Part shown: positions 45,577 through 53,878 of the stretch, one piece after another
Numbering within the stretch: position 1 is the first letter of the stretch
Layout of the letters: the number at the start of each line of letters is the position of its first letter
Source: PALSA-1003 sp963791945
GTDB lineage: Bacteria; Pseudomonadota; Gammaproteobacteria; Burkholderiales; Casimicrobiaceae
DNA: 64,000 nt
NCBI GenBank assembly: GCA_963791945.1
Contig: CAWBUD010000003.1
Span: 62,001 to 126,000, forward strand
Reading direction: 5' to 3'
Notes under the pieces: model-generated
Seen by the model: the letters and a program-made list of their open reading frames with translations, nothing else
What the model was told of the DNA's origin: nothing
Database searches by the model: none
Position numbers and translations under genes: made by a program

Positions 45577-46305
45577 TCAGCCCGATTCGCCGGCGAGCAC
45601 CTCGGCCACGTGGAGCACTCGGGTCTTCATGTCGCCCCGGCGGCGCAGCCTTCCCTCGATGTTGAGCATGCAGCCCAGGTCGCCGAGCACGACGGCGTCG
45701 GCGCCGCTCGCCGCGATATGCCGGCACTTGTTGTCGGCCATCCGGGTGGAGATCTCGCCGAACTTGACGGAGAAGGTTCCGCCGAAGCCGCAGCAGTTCT
45801 CGCATTCGGCCATTTCCTTGAGCTCGAGGCCGGCCACCTTGGCCAGAAGCGCTCGCGGCTGGCTCTTGACCCCCATCTCCCGCAGTCCCGCGCACGAATC
45901 GTGGTAGGTGACGGTCGCCGACAGAGAGCCGGGCACCGCCTCCAGCTCGAGCACGTCGGTCAGGAAGCTCGCGAGCTCGTAGCTCCTGGCGGCGAGCGCT
46001 TCGGCGCGACGGACGAGCGCCGCGTCGTCGCGGAAAACGTCCGCGTAGTGCGTCCTGATCATGCCGCTGCACGATCCGGACGGCGCGACGAGATAATCGC
46101 ACTGCTCGAACTGGTCGAGAACCCTCATGGCCAGCGTCCGGGTGCCGGCGCGGTCGCCTGAGTTGTAGCACGGCTGCCCGCAGCAGGTCTGGTCCTGCGG
46201 CACGACGACTTCGGCGCCGCCCGCTTCCAGGAGCCGGATCGCGGCGAAGCCGATCGACGGCCGCATCAGGTCGACCAGGCAGGTGACGAAAAGACCGACG
46301 CGCAT
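45577..46305 (-). CDS. lutA: Lactate utilization protein A (CCG-domain subunit)
   Basis: It has 242 residues from ATG 46305. Two CCG cysteine-rich domains bind Fe-S and mediate electron transfer: the first ends in VPQDQTCCGQPCYNSGDRAG with LVAPSGSCSGMIRTHY, the second in VTYHDSCAGLREMG and CENCCGFGGTFSVKF. It is the first gene of the lut operon, 53 bp downstream of nuoN on the same strand, so read-through from the Complex I operon is possible. Confidence 0.93.
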   Translation of the reverse strand: MRVGLFVTCLVDLMRPSIGFAAIRLLEAGGAEVVVPQDQTCCGQPCYNSGDRAGTRTLAMRVLDQFEQCDYLVAPSGSCSGMIRTHYADVFRDDAALVRRAEALAARSYELASFLTDVLELEAVPGSLSATVTYHDSCAGLREMGVKSQPRALLAKVAGLELKEMAECENCCGFGGTFSVKFGEISTRMADNKCRHIAASGADAVVLGDLGCMLNIEGRLRRRGDMKTRVLHVAEVLAGESG

Positions 46306-46357
46306 CGGATTCGCGAGAAGACGGCGCGATGGTAGCACGGCCCTCGCGCGGTGCCGC

Positions 46358-47836
46358 TCAATACGAGTGTCTCAGCGCCAGCACGCACCATCCCATGAGG
46401 CTCTGCGGGAAGACGCCGAGCAGCAGCAGCGCCAGGCCGTTGAGCGACAGCAGCACGCGCGTATCGCCTCGCGCGTCGATCGGCGCCGTGTCCACGGGGT
46501 CGTCGAAGTACATGAGCTTGACCACGCGCAGGTAGTAGAACGCGCCCACGATCGAGGCAAGCACGGCGACCACGGCGAGCCAAATGAACCCGACGTCGAC
46601 TGCCGCCGCGATCACCGAGAACTTGGCGTAGAAGCCGACCGTCGGCGGAACGCCGGCCAACGAGAACATGGCGAGCAGCATCATGAAGGCGTACCAGGGC
46701 TCCCGCTGGTTCAGACCCTTGAAGTCGTCGAGCCGGTCGGCCTCGAAGTCCTCGCGCGAGAGCAACATGACGATGCCGAACCCGACCAGCGTCGTGAGCA
46801 CGTAGGTCACCGTGTAGAACATCGCCGCGCTGTAGCCGTCGAGCGTCGTCCGGGAGCCGTCTCCGGTCACCGAGAGGAAGCCCAGCAGCATGAAGCCCAT
46901 GTTGGCGATCGTCGAGTACGCCAGCATGCGCTTGATGCTCGTCTGCGCGATCGCGACCAGGTTGCCGAGGATCATGGAAAGCACGCACAGAACGACCAGC
47001 ATGCCCTGCCAGTCGAACGCCAGCGCGGAGAGCGCGCCGACCAGGAGCCGCATCGCGAACGCGAACGCCGCGAGCTTGGGCGCGCTGCCGACGAGAAGGG
47101 TCACGGCCGTCGGCGCGCCATCGTAGACGTCCGGGATCCACATGTGATACGGCACGGCGCCGATCTTGAAGGCGATGGCCGAGACGACGAAAACCAGCCC
47201 GAACACGAGGATCACGCTGTTGCCTCGGCCGGCGACGATGGCGTCGCCGACGCCGGAGATGTCGAGCGTACCGGTCGCGCCATAGAGCATCGACATGCCG
47301 TAGAGCAGCAAGCCCGAAGCGATCGCGCCCAGCACGAAGTACTTCATGGCAGCCTCGACCGCGCGCGCCGAATCGCGCTGCAGCGCGATCAGGGCGTACA
47401 GCGACAGCGACATCAGCTCGAGCCCCAGGAAGATCGTCACGAAGCTGTTGGCCGAAATCATCACCATCATGCCGAGCACGCTGGTGAGCGTGAGCACGAA
47501 GGTCTCGCCACGGAAGAGGCCGCGCGCGATAAGATAGCCGCGCGAGTAGAAGAGCGTCAGCGAGGCGGCCAGATACGCGAAGAGCTTGAGCGCGTCGGCG
47601 AGCTTGTCGGTGACGAACATGCCGGAGAGCGCGCGCACCGGCGTTTCGTCGGGCGAGACCCATGTCAGCACCGCAGCGGCGAGCAGCGCCAGCTGCGTCA
47701 GCCAGTAGCTCGTCTGGCGGCGCGATTCGGGCAGCAGAAGATCCACGATGAGGATCAGGCAGGCCGCGGCGCCTATCAACATCTCCGGCGAGGCCGCGCC
47801 CAGCGCCATGGAGCTCGTTCCGACAAGGCTCGTCAC
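46358..47836 (-). CDS. nuoN: NADH-quinone oxidoreductase subunit N
   Basis: The start is GTG 47836, overlapping the nuoM stop by 4 bp; ATG 47809 is an alternative. It has 492 residues and about 14 helices. The antiporter-type core includes GLELMSLSLYALIALQRDSA and AAMKYFVLGAIASGLLLYGM, AFKIGAVPYHMWIPDVYDGA, and SIKRMLAYSTIANMGFMLLG with the conserved membrane Lys. It is a proton-translocating membrane arm subunit of Complex I and the last gene of the operon. Confidence 0.96.
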   Translation of the reverse strand: MTSLVGTSSMALGAASPEMLIGAAACLILIVDLLLPESRRQTSYWLTQLALLAAAVLTWVSPDETPVRALSGMFVTDKLADALKLFAYLAASLTLFYSRGYLIARGLFRGETFVLTLTSVLGMMVMISANSFVTIFLGLELMSLSLYALIALQRDSARAVEAAMKYFVLGAIASGLLLYGMSMLYGATGTLDISGVGDAIVAGRGNSVILVFGLVFVVSAIAFKIGAVPYHMWIPDVYDGAPTAVTLLVGSAPKLAAFAFAMRLLVGALSALAFDWQGMLVVLCVLSMILGNLVAIAQTSIKRMLAYSTIANMGFMLLGFLSVTGDGSRTTLDGYSAAMFYTVTYVLTTLVGFGIVMLLSREDFEADRLDDFKGLNQREPWYAFMMLLAMFSLAGVPPTVGFYAKFSVIAAAVDVGFIWLAVVAVLASIVGAFYYLRVVKLMYFDDPVDTAPIDARGDTRVLLSLNGLALLLLGVFPQSLMGWCVLALRHSY

Positions 47837-49305
47837 TGCTTGCTCCGGGCGACGTGGTCGAGGAGATTCGAAACCGACGCGTGCATGACGTCGGTGAACG
47901 GCTTCGGGTAGACGCCCATGGCGAGAATCGCGGCAACCAGGGTGGCCAGCAGCCAGAACTCGCGCCTGGACAGGTCGGCGAGCGCGGCGACGCGCGGATT
48001 CGCCACTTCGCCGAACCAGACCCGCTTGTACATCCAGAGCGTATAGGCCGCGCCGAGGATCATGATCGTCGCGGCCAGGAACCCGAGCCAGAAGTTTGCC
48101 TTGATCGCGGCCAGGATCACCATGAATTCGCCCACGAACCCGCTGGTGCCCGGCAGCGCCGCGTTCGCCATGGCGAACAGCATCGCGAAGGCCGCGAACC
48201 GCGGCATCGTATTGACCACCCCGCCGTAGTCGCCGATCTGCCGGCTGTGCATCCGGTCGTAGAGCACGCCGACGCAGAGGAACAGCGCCGCGGAGACGAA
48301 GCCGTGCGAGATCATCTGCACCAGGCCGCCTTCGAGCCCGAGCTGGCTGAAGAGGAAGAAGCCGAGAGTGACGAACCCCATGTGCGAGATCGACGAGTAC
48401 GCGATCAGCTTCTTCATGTCGGGCTGGACCAGCGCGACGAAGCTGATGTAGACGATGGCGACGAGCGAGAGAAGGATGACGAAACCCGACAGATGCTGGC
48501 TCGCGTCGGGCAGGATGGGGAGCACGAAGCGGACGAAGCCGTACGCCCCGACTTTCAGCGTGACCGCCGCCAGCACCACCGAGCCGCCCGTGGGCGCTTC
48601 GACGTGGGCGTCCGGCAGCCAGGTATGCACGGGCCACATCGGCACCTTGACGGCGAAGGCGATGAAGAACGCGGCGAACAGCCACTCCTGCGTCCTCAGC
48701 GAGAGCGGGAGCTGATACCACTCCAGGATCGAGAAACTCCCGCTCACCGTGTAGAGGTAGATCAGCGCCACCAGCATCAGCACCGAGCCGAGGAAGGTAT
48801 AGAGGAAGAACTTGAGCGCCGCGTAGATGCGGTTCGGCCCGCCCCACACGCCGATGATGAGATACATCGGGATGAGCTGCGCTTCGAAAAAAGTGTAGAA
48901 CAGCACGGCGTCGAGCGCGGCGAAGACGCCGTTAATGAGGCCCGACATGATCAGGAAAGCCGCCATGTACTGCGCCACGCGCTTCTCGATCACCACCCAT
49001 CCCGCCCAGACCGCAAGCAGCGTGATGAAGCTGTTGAGAAGGATGAACAGCACAGAAATGCCGTCGACGCCGAGCAGATAGTTGACGTTGAAGCGCGGAA
49101 TCCACTCGATCGTCTCGACGAACTGCATCTCCGCCGTGCCGAGCTTGAAGTGCAGATAGAGCGGGATCGTGACCGCGAAGCCGGCGAGCGCGCCGACCAG
49201 CGAAAGCCACCGCGCGGCCTGCGCGTCGCGGTCGCGGCTCACGGCGAGCACCAGCACGCCGGCGACGATCGGCACCCAGATCGCGAGGCTCAGGTAAGGC
49301 AGCAT
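47833..49305 (-). CDS. nuoM: NADH-quinone oxidoreductase subunit M
   Basis: It has 490 residues from ATG 49305, sharing one base with the nuoL stop (TGATG). It is an antiporter-like subunit: FFEAQLIPMYLIIGVWGGPN, LYTFLGSVLMLVALIYLYTV, FAVKVPMWPVHTWLPDAHVE and MKKLIAYSSISHMGFVTLGF. The conserved Glu and Lys of the proton channel are in place. Normal length for the family. Confidence 0.96.
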   Translation of the reverse strand: MLPYLSLAIWVPIVAGVLVLAVSRDRDAQAARWLSLVGALAGFAVTIPLYLHFKLGTAEMQFVETIEWIPRFNVNYLLGVDGISVLFILLNSFITLLAVWAGWVVIEKRVAQYMAAFLIMSGLINGVFAALDAVLFYTFFEAQLIPMYLIIGVWGGPNRIYAALKFFLYTFLGSVLMLVALIYLYTVSGSFSILEWYQLPLSLRTQEWLFAAFFIAFAVKVPMWPVHTWLPDAHVEAPTGGSVVLAAVTLKVGAYGFVRFVLPILPDASQHLSGFVILLSLVAIVYISFVALVQPDMKKLIAYSSISHMGFVTLGFFLFSQLGLEGGLVQMISHGFVSAALFLCVGVLYDRMHSRQIGDYGGVVNTMPRFAAFAMLFAMANAALPGTSGFVGEFMVILAAIKANFWLGFLAATIMILGAAYTLWMYKRVWFGEVANPRVAALADLSRREFWLLATLVAAILAMGVYPKPFTDVMHASVSNLLDHVARSKQ

Positions 49306-51320
49306 CAGGCGGCTCTCAGCGTGAGCCACCAGAATAGGAAGACGACGACGCCGAGGACCATGGCGAACGCGTACTGATATACAAAGCCGGACTGGAGCTG
49401 CCGCGCCAGCGCCGAGGTCGCCGCCACGAGCCTGGCGCTGCCGTTGACGAAGAAGCCGTCGATCACCGAGCGGTCGCCGACGTCCGAGAAGAGACTTCCG
49501 ATGCGCCGGAAGCCGCCGGCGAAGAACCAGTCGTTGAAGCGGTCGATGTAATAATTGTTAACGAGCAGGCGGTAGAGCGCGCCGCTGCGTTCGGCGATCC
49601 GGTCCGGCAGGTCGGCGCGGTGGATGTAGAAGAACCAGGCGCTGGCGATGCCGGCGACGGCGAGCCAGAACGGCAGCGTCGTGAGGCCGTGAACCACGAA
49701 AGCCCAGGGCCCTCGCCACTCCTCGGTCATCGTCGCGAGACCGGCATGTCGCTGAGCGATCACGATCGATGCGCCGAAGTAGTTGCCGAAGAGCAGGCGA
49801 TCCACGTGGGCCCAGCCCGAGTAGATCGACGGAATCGCCAGCAGCACCAGCGGTACCGTGACCACCCACGGACTCTCGTGTGGATCGCCGTGGGCGTGCG
49901 CTGGATCGTGGCTGGCCTCTTCGGGCGCGCCCTGAACATGCGCTTCGGCGTGCCTGAAGCGCTCCTCGCCATGAAAAGTCAGGAACAGCATGCGGAACGT
50001 ATAGAGCCCGGTGATGAACACGCCGACGGTCACCGCGAAGGCGGCGTAGGCATGCCCGGGAACGGTCGAGAGCTGCGCAGCCTCGATGATGGCGTCCTTC
50101 GAGAAGAAGCCGGCGAACGGCGGGATGCCGCACAACGCCAGCGCGCCGATCAGCGCGGTCCAGTAGGTCACCGGCATGTACCTGCGCAGGCCACCCATCT
50201 TGCGCATGTCCTGCTCGTGATGGAGCGCGATGATCACCGAGCCCGCCGCCAGGAACAGGAGCGCCTTGAAGAACGCATGCGTCATCAGATGGAAGATCGC
50301 CGCCGGGTAGGCCGATACGCCGAGCGCAACCGTCATGTAGCCGAGCTGAGAGAGCGTCGAGTAGGCGATGACCCGCTTGATGTCGTTCTGGACGATACCC
50401 AGCAGCGCCATGAAGAGCGCCGTGGTCGCCCCGATGATCGCCACGAACGAGAGCGCGACCTCCGAGAGCTCGAACAGCGGGCTCATGCGCGCGACCATGA
50501 AGATACCGGCGGTGACCATCGTCGCGGCATGGATCAGCGCCGAGATCGGCGTCGGACCCTCCATCGAATCGGGCAGCCACACGTGGAGCGGCACCTGCGC
50601 GGACTTGCCCATGGCGCCGACGAAAAGGCCGATGCAGATGGCGGTCAGCACCGGCCATTGCGAGGCTCCGGCGAAGTCGAGCGTCCTGCCCGAGATCGCC
50701 GGGGCGTACTTGAACACGGTGGCATAGTCGAGCGATCCGAAGTACGCGACGATGAGGCCAAGCCCCAGAACGAAGCCGAAATCGCCCACGCGGTTGGCGA
50801 GGAACGCCTTGAGATTGGCATAGATGGCCGTCGGTCGGGTGTACCAGAATCCGATCAGGAGATACGACACCAGCCCCACGGCTTCCCAACCGAAGAACAG
50901 CTGCAGGAAGTTGTTCGCCATCACCAGCATGAGCATGCTGAAGGTGAAGAGCGAAATGTAGGAAAAGAAGCGCGTGTAGCCGGGATCGTCCGCCATGTAG
51001 CCGATCGTATAGATGTGTACCATCAGCGAGACGAACGAGACGACCGTGATCATCAGCGCTGTCAGCGGATCGACGAGGAAGCCGATGGCGAACTTGAGCG
51101 AGCCGGAGGTCATCCAGACGTACACGTCGCCGTTGAAGACGTTGCCGGCGAGCACGTCGCGCAGGATGAGCGCCGAAGCGACCATCGAGATGGTCACGCC
51201 GAGGATGCAGATCCAGTGCGATGCGGCCCGGCCGAGCCGGGAACCCCACAGACCGACGACGATCGCTCCGGCGAGCGGCGCGAGCGGAACGAGAAGATAC
51301 AGGATGCGCATCCGGTCCAT
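49305..51320 (-). CDS. nuoL: NADH-quinone oxidoreductase subunit L
   Basis: The 671-residue protein is the largest membrane-arm antiporter-like subunit. Seen: FFGWEAVGLVSYLLIGFWYT, MGKSAQVPLHVWLPDSMEGP, TPISALIHAATMVTAGIFMV, and NDIKRVIAYSTLSQLGYMTV. The C-terminal lateral helix region follows a His-rich cytoplasmic loop (HAHGDPHESPW). The start ATG 51320 lies 7 bp after the nuoK stop. Confidence 0.96.
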   Translation of the reverse strand: MDRMRILYLLVPLAPLAGAIVVGLWGSRLGRAASHWICILGVTISMVASALILRDVLAGNVFNGDVYVWMTSGSLKFAIGFLVDPLTALMITVVSFVSLMVHIYTIGYMADDPGYTRFFSYISLFTFSMLMLVMANNFLQLFFGWEAVGLVSYLLIGFWYTRPTAIYANLKAFLANRVGDFGFVLGLGLIVAYFGSLDYATVFKYAPAISGRTLDFAGASQWPVLTAICIGLFVGAMGKSAQVPLHVWLPDSMEGPTPISALIHAATMVTAGIFMVARMSPLFELSEVALSFVAIIGATTALFMALLGIVQNDIKRVIAYSTLSQLGYMTVALGVSAYPAAIFHLMTHAFFKALLFLAAGSVIIALHHEQDMRKMGGLRRYMPVTYWTALIGALALCGIPPFAGFFSKDAIIEAAQLSTVPGHAYAAFAVTVGVFITGLYTFRMLFLTFHGEERFRHAEAHVQGAPEEASHDPAHAHGDPHESPWVVTVPLVLLAIPSIYSGWAHVDRLLFGNYFGASIVIAQRHAGLATMTEEWRGPWAFVVHGLTTLPFWLAVAGIASAWFFYIHRADLPDRIAERSGALYRLLVNNYYIDRFNDWFFAGGFRRIGSLFSDVGDRSVIDGFFVNGSARLVAATSALARQLQSGFVYQYAFAMVLGVVVFLFWWLTLRAA

Positions 51321-51327
51321 GTGCGCT

Positions 51328-51651
51328 TTAGCCCCGCAGCTTGCCGATGTCCTCGACGTCGATCGAACCGACGTTGCGGAAGAGCAGCACCAGGATGGCG
51401 AGACCGATCGCAGACTCGGCGGCCGCTACGGTGAGGATGAAGAACACGAACACCTGCCCCGCTGCATCGCCCAGGAAGTGCGAGAAGGCGATGAAGTTCA
51501 GGTTGACGGCGAGCAGCATCAGCTCGATCGCCATCAGGATGATCAGCACGTTGCGGCGATTGAGGAAGATGCCGATCACGCTGATCGAGAACAGGATCGC
51601 CCCGAGGAGCAGGTAATGCGCCAGCACCGGCTGTTGCGACCAGAAAGCCAC
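51328..51651 (-). CDS. nuoK: NADH-quinone oxidoreductase subunit K
   Basis: The start is GTG 51651 behind GGGGGAA; TTG 51666 and GTG 51627 are alternatives. It has about 107 residues and three helices. Conserved Glu residues lie in VLIILMAIELMLLAVNLNFI and VAAAESAIGLAILVLLFRN. It is an ordinary Complex I small membrane subunit. Confidence 0.95.
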   Translation of the reverse strand: MAFWSQQPVLAHYLLLGAILFSISVIGIFLNRRNVLIILMAIELMLLAVNLNFIAFSHFLGDAAGQVFVFFILTVAAAESAIGLAILVLLFRNVGSIDVEDIGKLRG

Positions 51652-51710
51652 GATTCCCCCGTTCAAGGGCCGACCAAAAGGCGACGGCCCGCCTTACCTT
51701 TCTTTCGAGC

Positions 51711-52310
51711 TCAAGGTTCCCGTTTTTCCGCGGGCATGTGCACGATGCGCAACCGCTCGTCGCGCCGGACACGGATCTGCGCGCTCGGGTTCTGATACTT
51801 GGTCTCGCGGCGCTTCCGATGCGTGAGCGCGATCGCCGCGATGATCGCCACCAGCAGGATGAACCCCGCGATCTCGAACGGATACGCGTAGTCCGTGTAG
51901 ATCAGCAGTCCGAGCGCACGGGTATTGCTGTAGGTCGCGGAGGCAGCGGGTGGCGACGAACGGTCGCCGAGATAGCCGCCGAGGATCACCAGCGCCATTT
52001 CCACCAGGACCAGGATGCCCACCGTGGCGGCGACCGGGATGTAGCTGCGGAAGCGCTCGCGCATCTTTTCGAAGTTCACGTCCAGCATCATCACGACGAA
52101 CAGGAACAGCACCATGACCGCGCCGACGTAGACCAGAACCAGCGCGATCGCAAGAAACTCGGCCTGCAGGAGGAGCCAGACGCCCGCTGCGCTGAAGAAC
52201 GACAGCACGAGCCACAGCGCGGCGTGAACCGGGTTGCGGGTCGTGACGACGCGCAGCGCCGCGAAAATAAGAATCGCGGCGAAGGCGTAGAAAATGGCGG
52301 TCTGGACCAT
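51711..52310 (-). CDS. nuoJ: NADH-quinone oxidoreductase subunit J
   Basis: It has 199 residues and five helices: TAIFYAFAAILIFAALRVVT, AALWLVLSFFSAAGVWLLLQ, EFLAIALVLVYVGAVMVLFL, and FEIAGFILLVAIIAAIALTH. The pi-bulge helix 3 with the Tyr-Val-Gly core is conserved. It starts 11 bp after nuoI. Confidence 0.95.
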   Translation of the reverse strand: MVQTAIFYAFAAILIFAALRVVTTRNPVHAALWLVLSFFSAAGVWLLLQAEFLAIALVLVYVGAVMVLFLFVVMMLDVNFEKMRERFRSYIPVAATVGILVLVEMALVILGGYLGDRSSPPAASATYSNTRALGLLIYTDYAYPFEIAGFILLVAIIAAIALTHRKRRETKYQNPSAQIRVRRDERLRIVHMPAEKREP

Positions 52311-52321
52311 CGTTAGCAGGC

Positions 52322-52813
52322 CTAGCGATACGGCGCGTCGGACGCGCGGTCGGCGGCGATCTCCGCCTCGTAGCGATCACCCACCGCCAGCAGCATCTCC
52401 TTGGTGTAGATGAGATCGCCCCGCTTCTCCCCGTGGTATTCGAGGATGCGCGTCTCGACGATCGAGTCGACCGGGCAGCTCTCCTCGCAGAAGCCGCAGA
52501 AGATGCACTTGGTGAGGTCGATGTCGTAGCGCGTCGTGCGGCGGGTGCCGTCCTCGCGCTGCTCGGACTCGATCGTGATCGCGAGCGCGGGACACACCGC
52601 CTCGCACAGCTTGCAGGCGATGCAGCGCTCCTCGCCGTTGGGATAGCGGCGCAGCGCGTGCAAGCCCCGGAAGCGCGGGCTCTGCGGCGTCTTCTCCTCC
52701 GGATACTGGACCGTCACCTTGCGCTGGAAAAGATACCCGCGGGTAAGCCACAGGCCCTTGAAGAGCTCGACCAGGAGGAACGAGCCGAAGAAGTCTCTGA
52801 CGCGCTGGATCAT
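52322..52813 (-). CDS. nuoI: NADH-quinone oxidoreductase subunit I
   Basis: The 163-residue protein has two 4Fe-4S ferredoxin motifs, CIACKLCEAVCPALAI and CIFCGFCEESCPVDSIVE, which bind clusters N6a and N6b. The N-terminal amphipathic segment (LLVELFKGLWLTRGYLFQRK) anchors it to the membrane arm. It carries electrons from NuoG to NuoB. Confidence 0.97.
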   Translation of the reverse strand: MIQRVRDFFGSFLLVELFKGLWLTRGYLFQRKVTVQYPEEKTPQSPRFRGLHALRRYPNGEERCIACKLCEAVCPALAITIESEQREDGTRRTTRYDIDLTKCIFCGFCEESCPVDSIVETRILEYHGEKRGDLIYTKEMLLAVGDRYEAEIAADRASDAPYR

Positions 52814-52822
52814 GGGCGGCCT

Positions 52823-53878
52823 CTAGTGAAAGAGCGGCGCAAACCGGGTCTGCATCATCGCGCCCAGGAAAACGATCCAGACCAGCGTCACCGGGATGAA
52901 CACCTTCCAGCCCAGCCGCATGATCTGATCGTAGCGGTAACGCGGGAACGTGGCGCGGATCCACAGGAACATGAACAGCACCGCACACACCTTGAGGAAG
53001 AGCCAGCCGATGCTGTCGCCCAAAGGATGAACTCCCGCGATACTTACGTCGTTCAGCTGCGGCCAGGGCGAGAGCCAGCCGCCGAGGAACATGATCGCGC
53101 AGAGCGTTGCGATCAGGATCATGTTCATGTACTCGGCGAGGAAGAACACCGCGAAGGCGACACCCGAGTACTCGACGTGGAATCCGGCGACGATTTCCGA
53201 CTCGCCTTCCGCGACGTCGAAGGGATGCCGGTTCGTCTCTGCGATGCCCGAGACGAGATAGACGACGGCGAGCGGCAGCAGCGGCCAGATGTACCAGTAC
53301 GCCGCGCCGCCTTCCTGCCCATGGACGATGTCGCTGATGTTGAGGCTCGACGCCGCCATCAGCACGCCGACCAGAGCGAAGCCCATGGCGATCTCGTAGG
53401 AGACGATCTGCGCCGCCGAGCGCAGGGCGCCGAGGAACGCGTACTTGGAGTTCGACGCCCAGCCGGCGAGGATGATGCCGTACACGCCCATCGACGAGAG
53501 CGCCATGACGTAGAGGAGCCCCGCGTTGATGTTGGACAGCACCATGCCGTCGGCGAAGGGGATCACCGCCCACGCGGCGAGCGCGGGACCGATAGAGAGC
53601 ACCGGCGCGATGAAGAAGAGATAGCGATTGGCGCCCGTGGGTACGACGATCTCCTTGAACAGCAGCTTGAAGACGTCGGCGAACGGCTGCAGCAGTCCCA
53701 GCGGGCCGACGCGATTCGGGCCGATCCGCACCTGGATCCAGCCGATCACCTTGCGCTCGGCGAGCGTCAGATAGGCGACACCGAGAATGAGCGGAATTGC
53801 GATGGCGACGATCTTGGCCACCGTCCAAACGAGCGGCCACCACGTCGGTCCCAGCGCCTGCTCGATCGCGTCCATCAA
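52823..53878 (-). CDS. nuoH: NADH-quinone oxidoreductase subunit H
   Basis: It has 351 residues and eight helices. The quinone-channel loops are conserved: YLTLAERKVIGWIQVRIGPN, LLKEIVVPTG region, and GIAETNRHPFDVAEGESEIV, AGFHVEYSG. It couples quinone reduction to the membrane arm. The start overlaps the nuoG stop by 4 bp. Confidence 0.97.
   Translation of the reverse strand: MMDAIEQALGPTWWPLVWTVAKIVAIAIPLILGVAYLTLAERKVIGWIQVRIGPNRVGPLGLLQPFADVFKLLFKEIVVPTGANRYLFFIAPVLSIGPALAAWAVIPFADGMVLSNINAGLLYVMALSSMGVYGIILAGWASNSKYAFLGALRSAAQIVSYEIAMGFALVGVLMAASSLNISDIVHGQEGGAAYWYIWPLLPLAVVYLVSGIAETNRHPFDVAEGESEIVAGFHVEYSGVAFAVFFLAEYMNMILIATLCAIMFLGGWLSPWPQLNDVSIAGVHPLGDSIGWLFLKVCAVLFMFLWIRATFPRYRYDQIMRLGWKVFIPVTLVWIVFLGAMMQTRFAPLFH

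Noticed and set aside
44156..46171. A single 671-residue lutB reading extended through lutA
   Set aside because: The extension lies out of frame over lutA; lutB has its own start at 45565 and lutA its own stop at 45577.
46283..51434. Several long plus-strand frames over the nuo operon (for example 46283-47911, 47854-49377, 49620-51434)
   Set aside because: They are antisense shadows of nuoN, nuoM and nuoL, rich in Arg, His and Glu, without domains.
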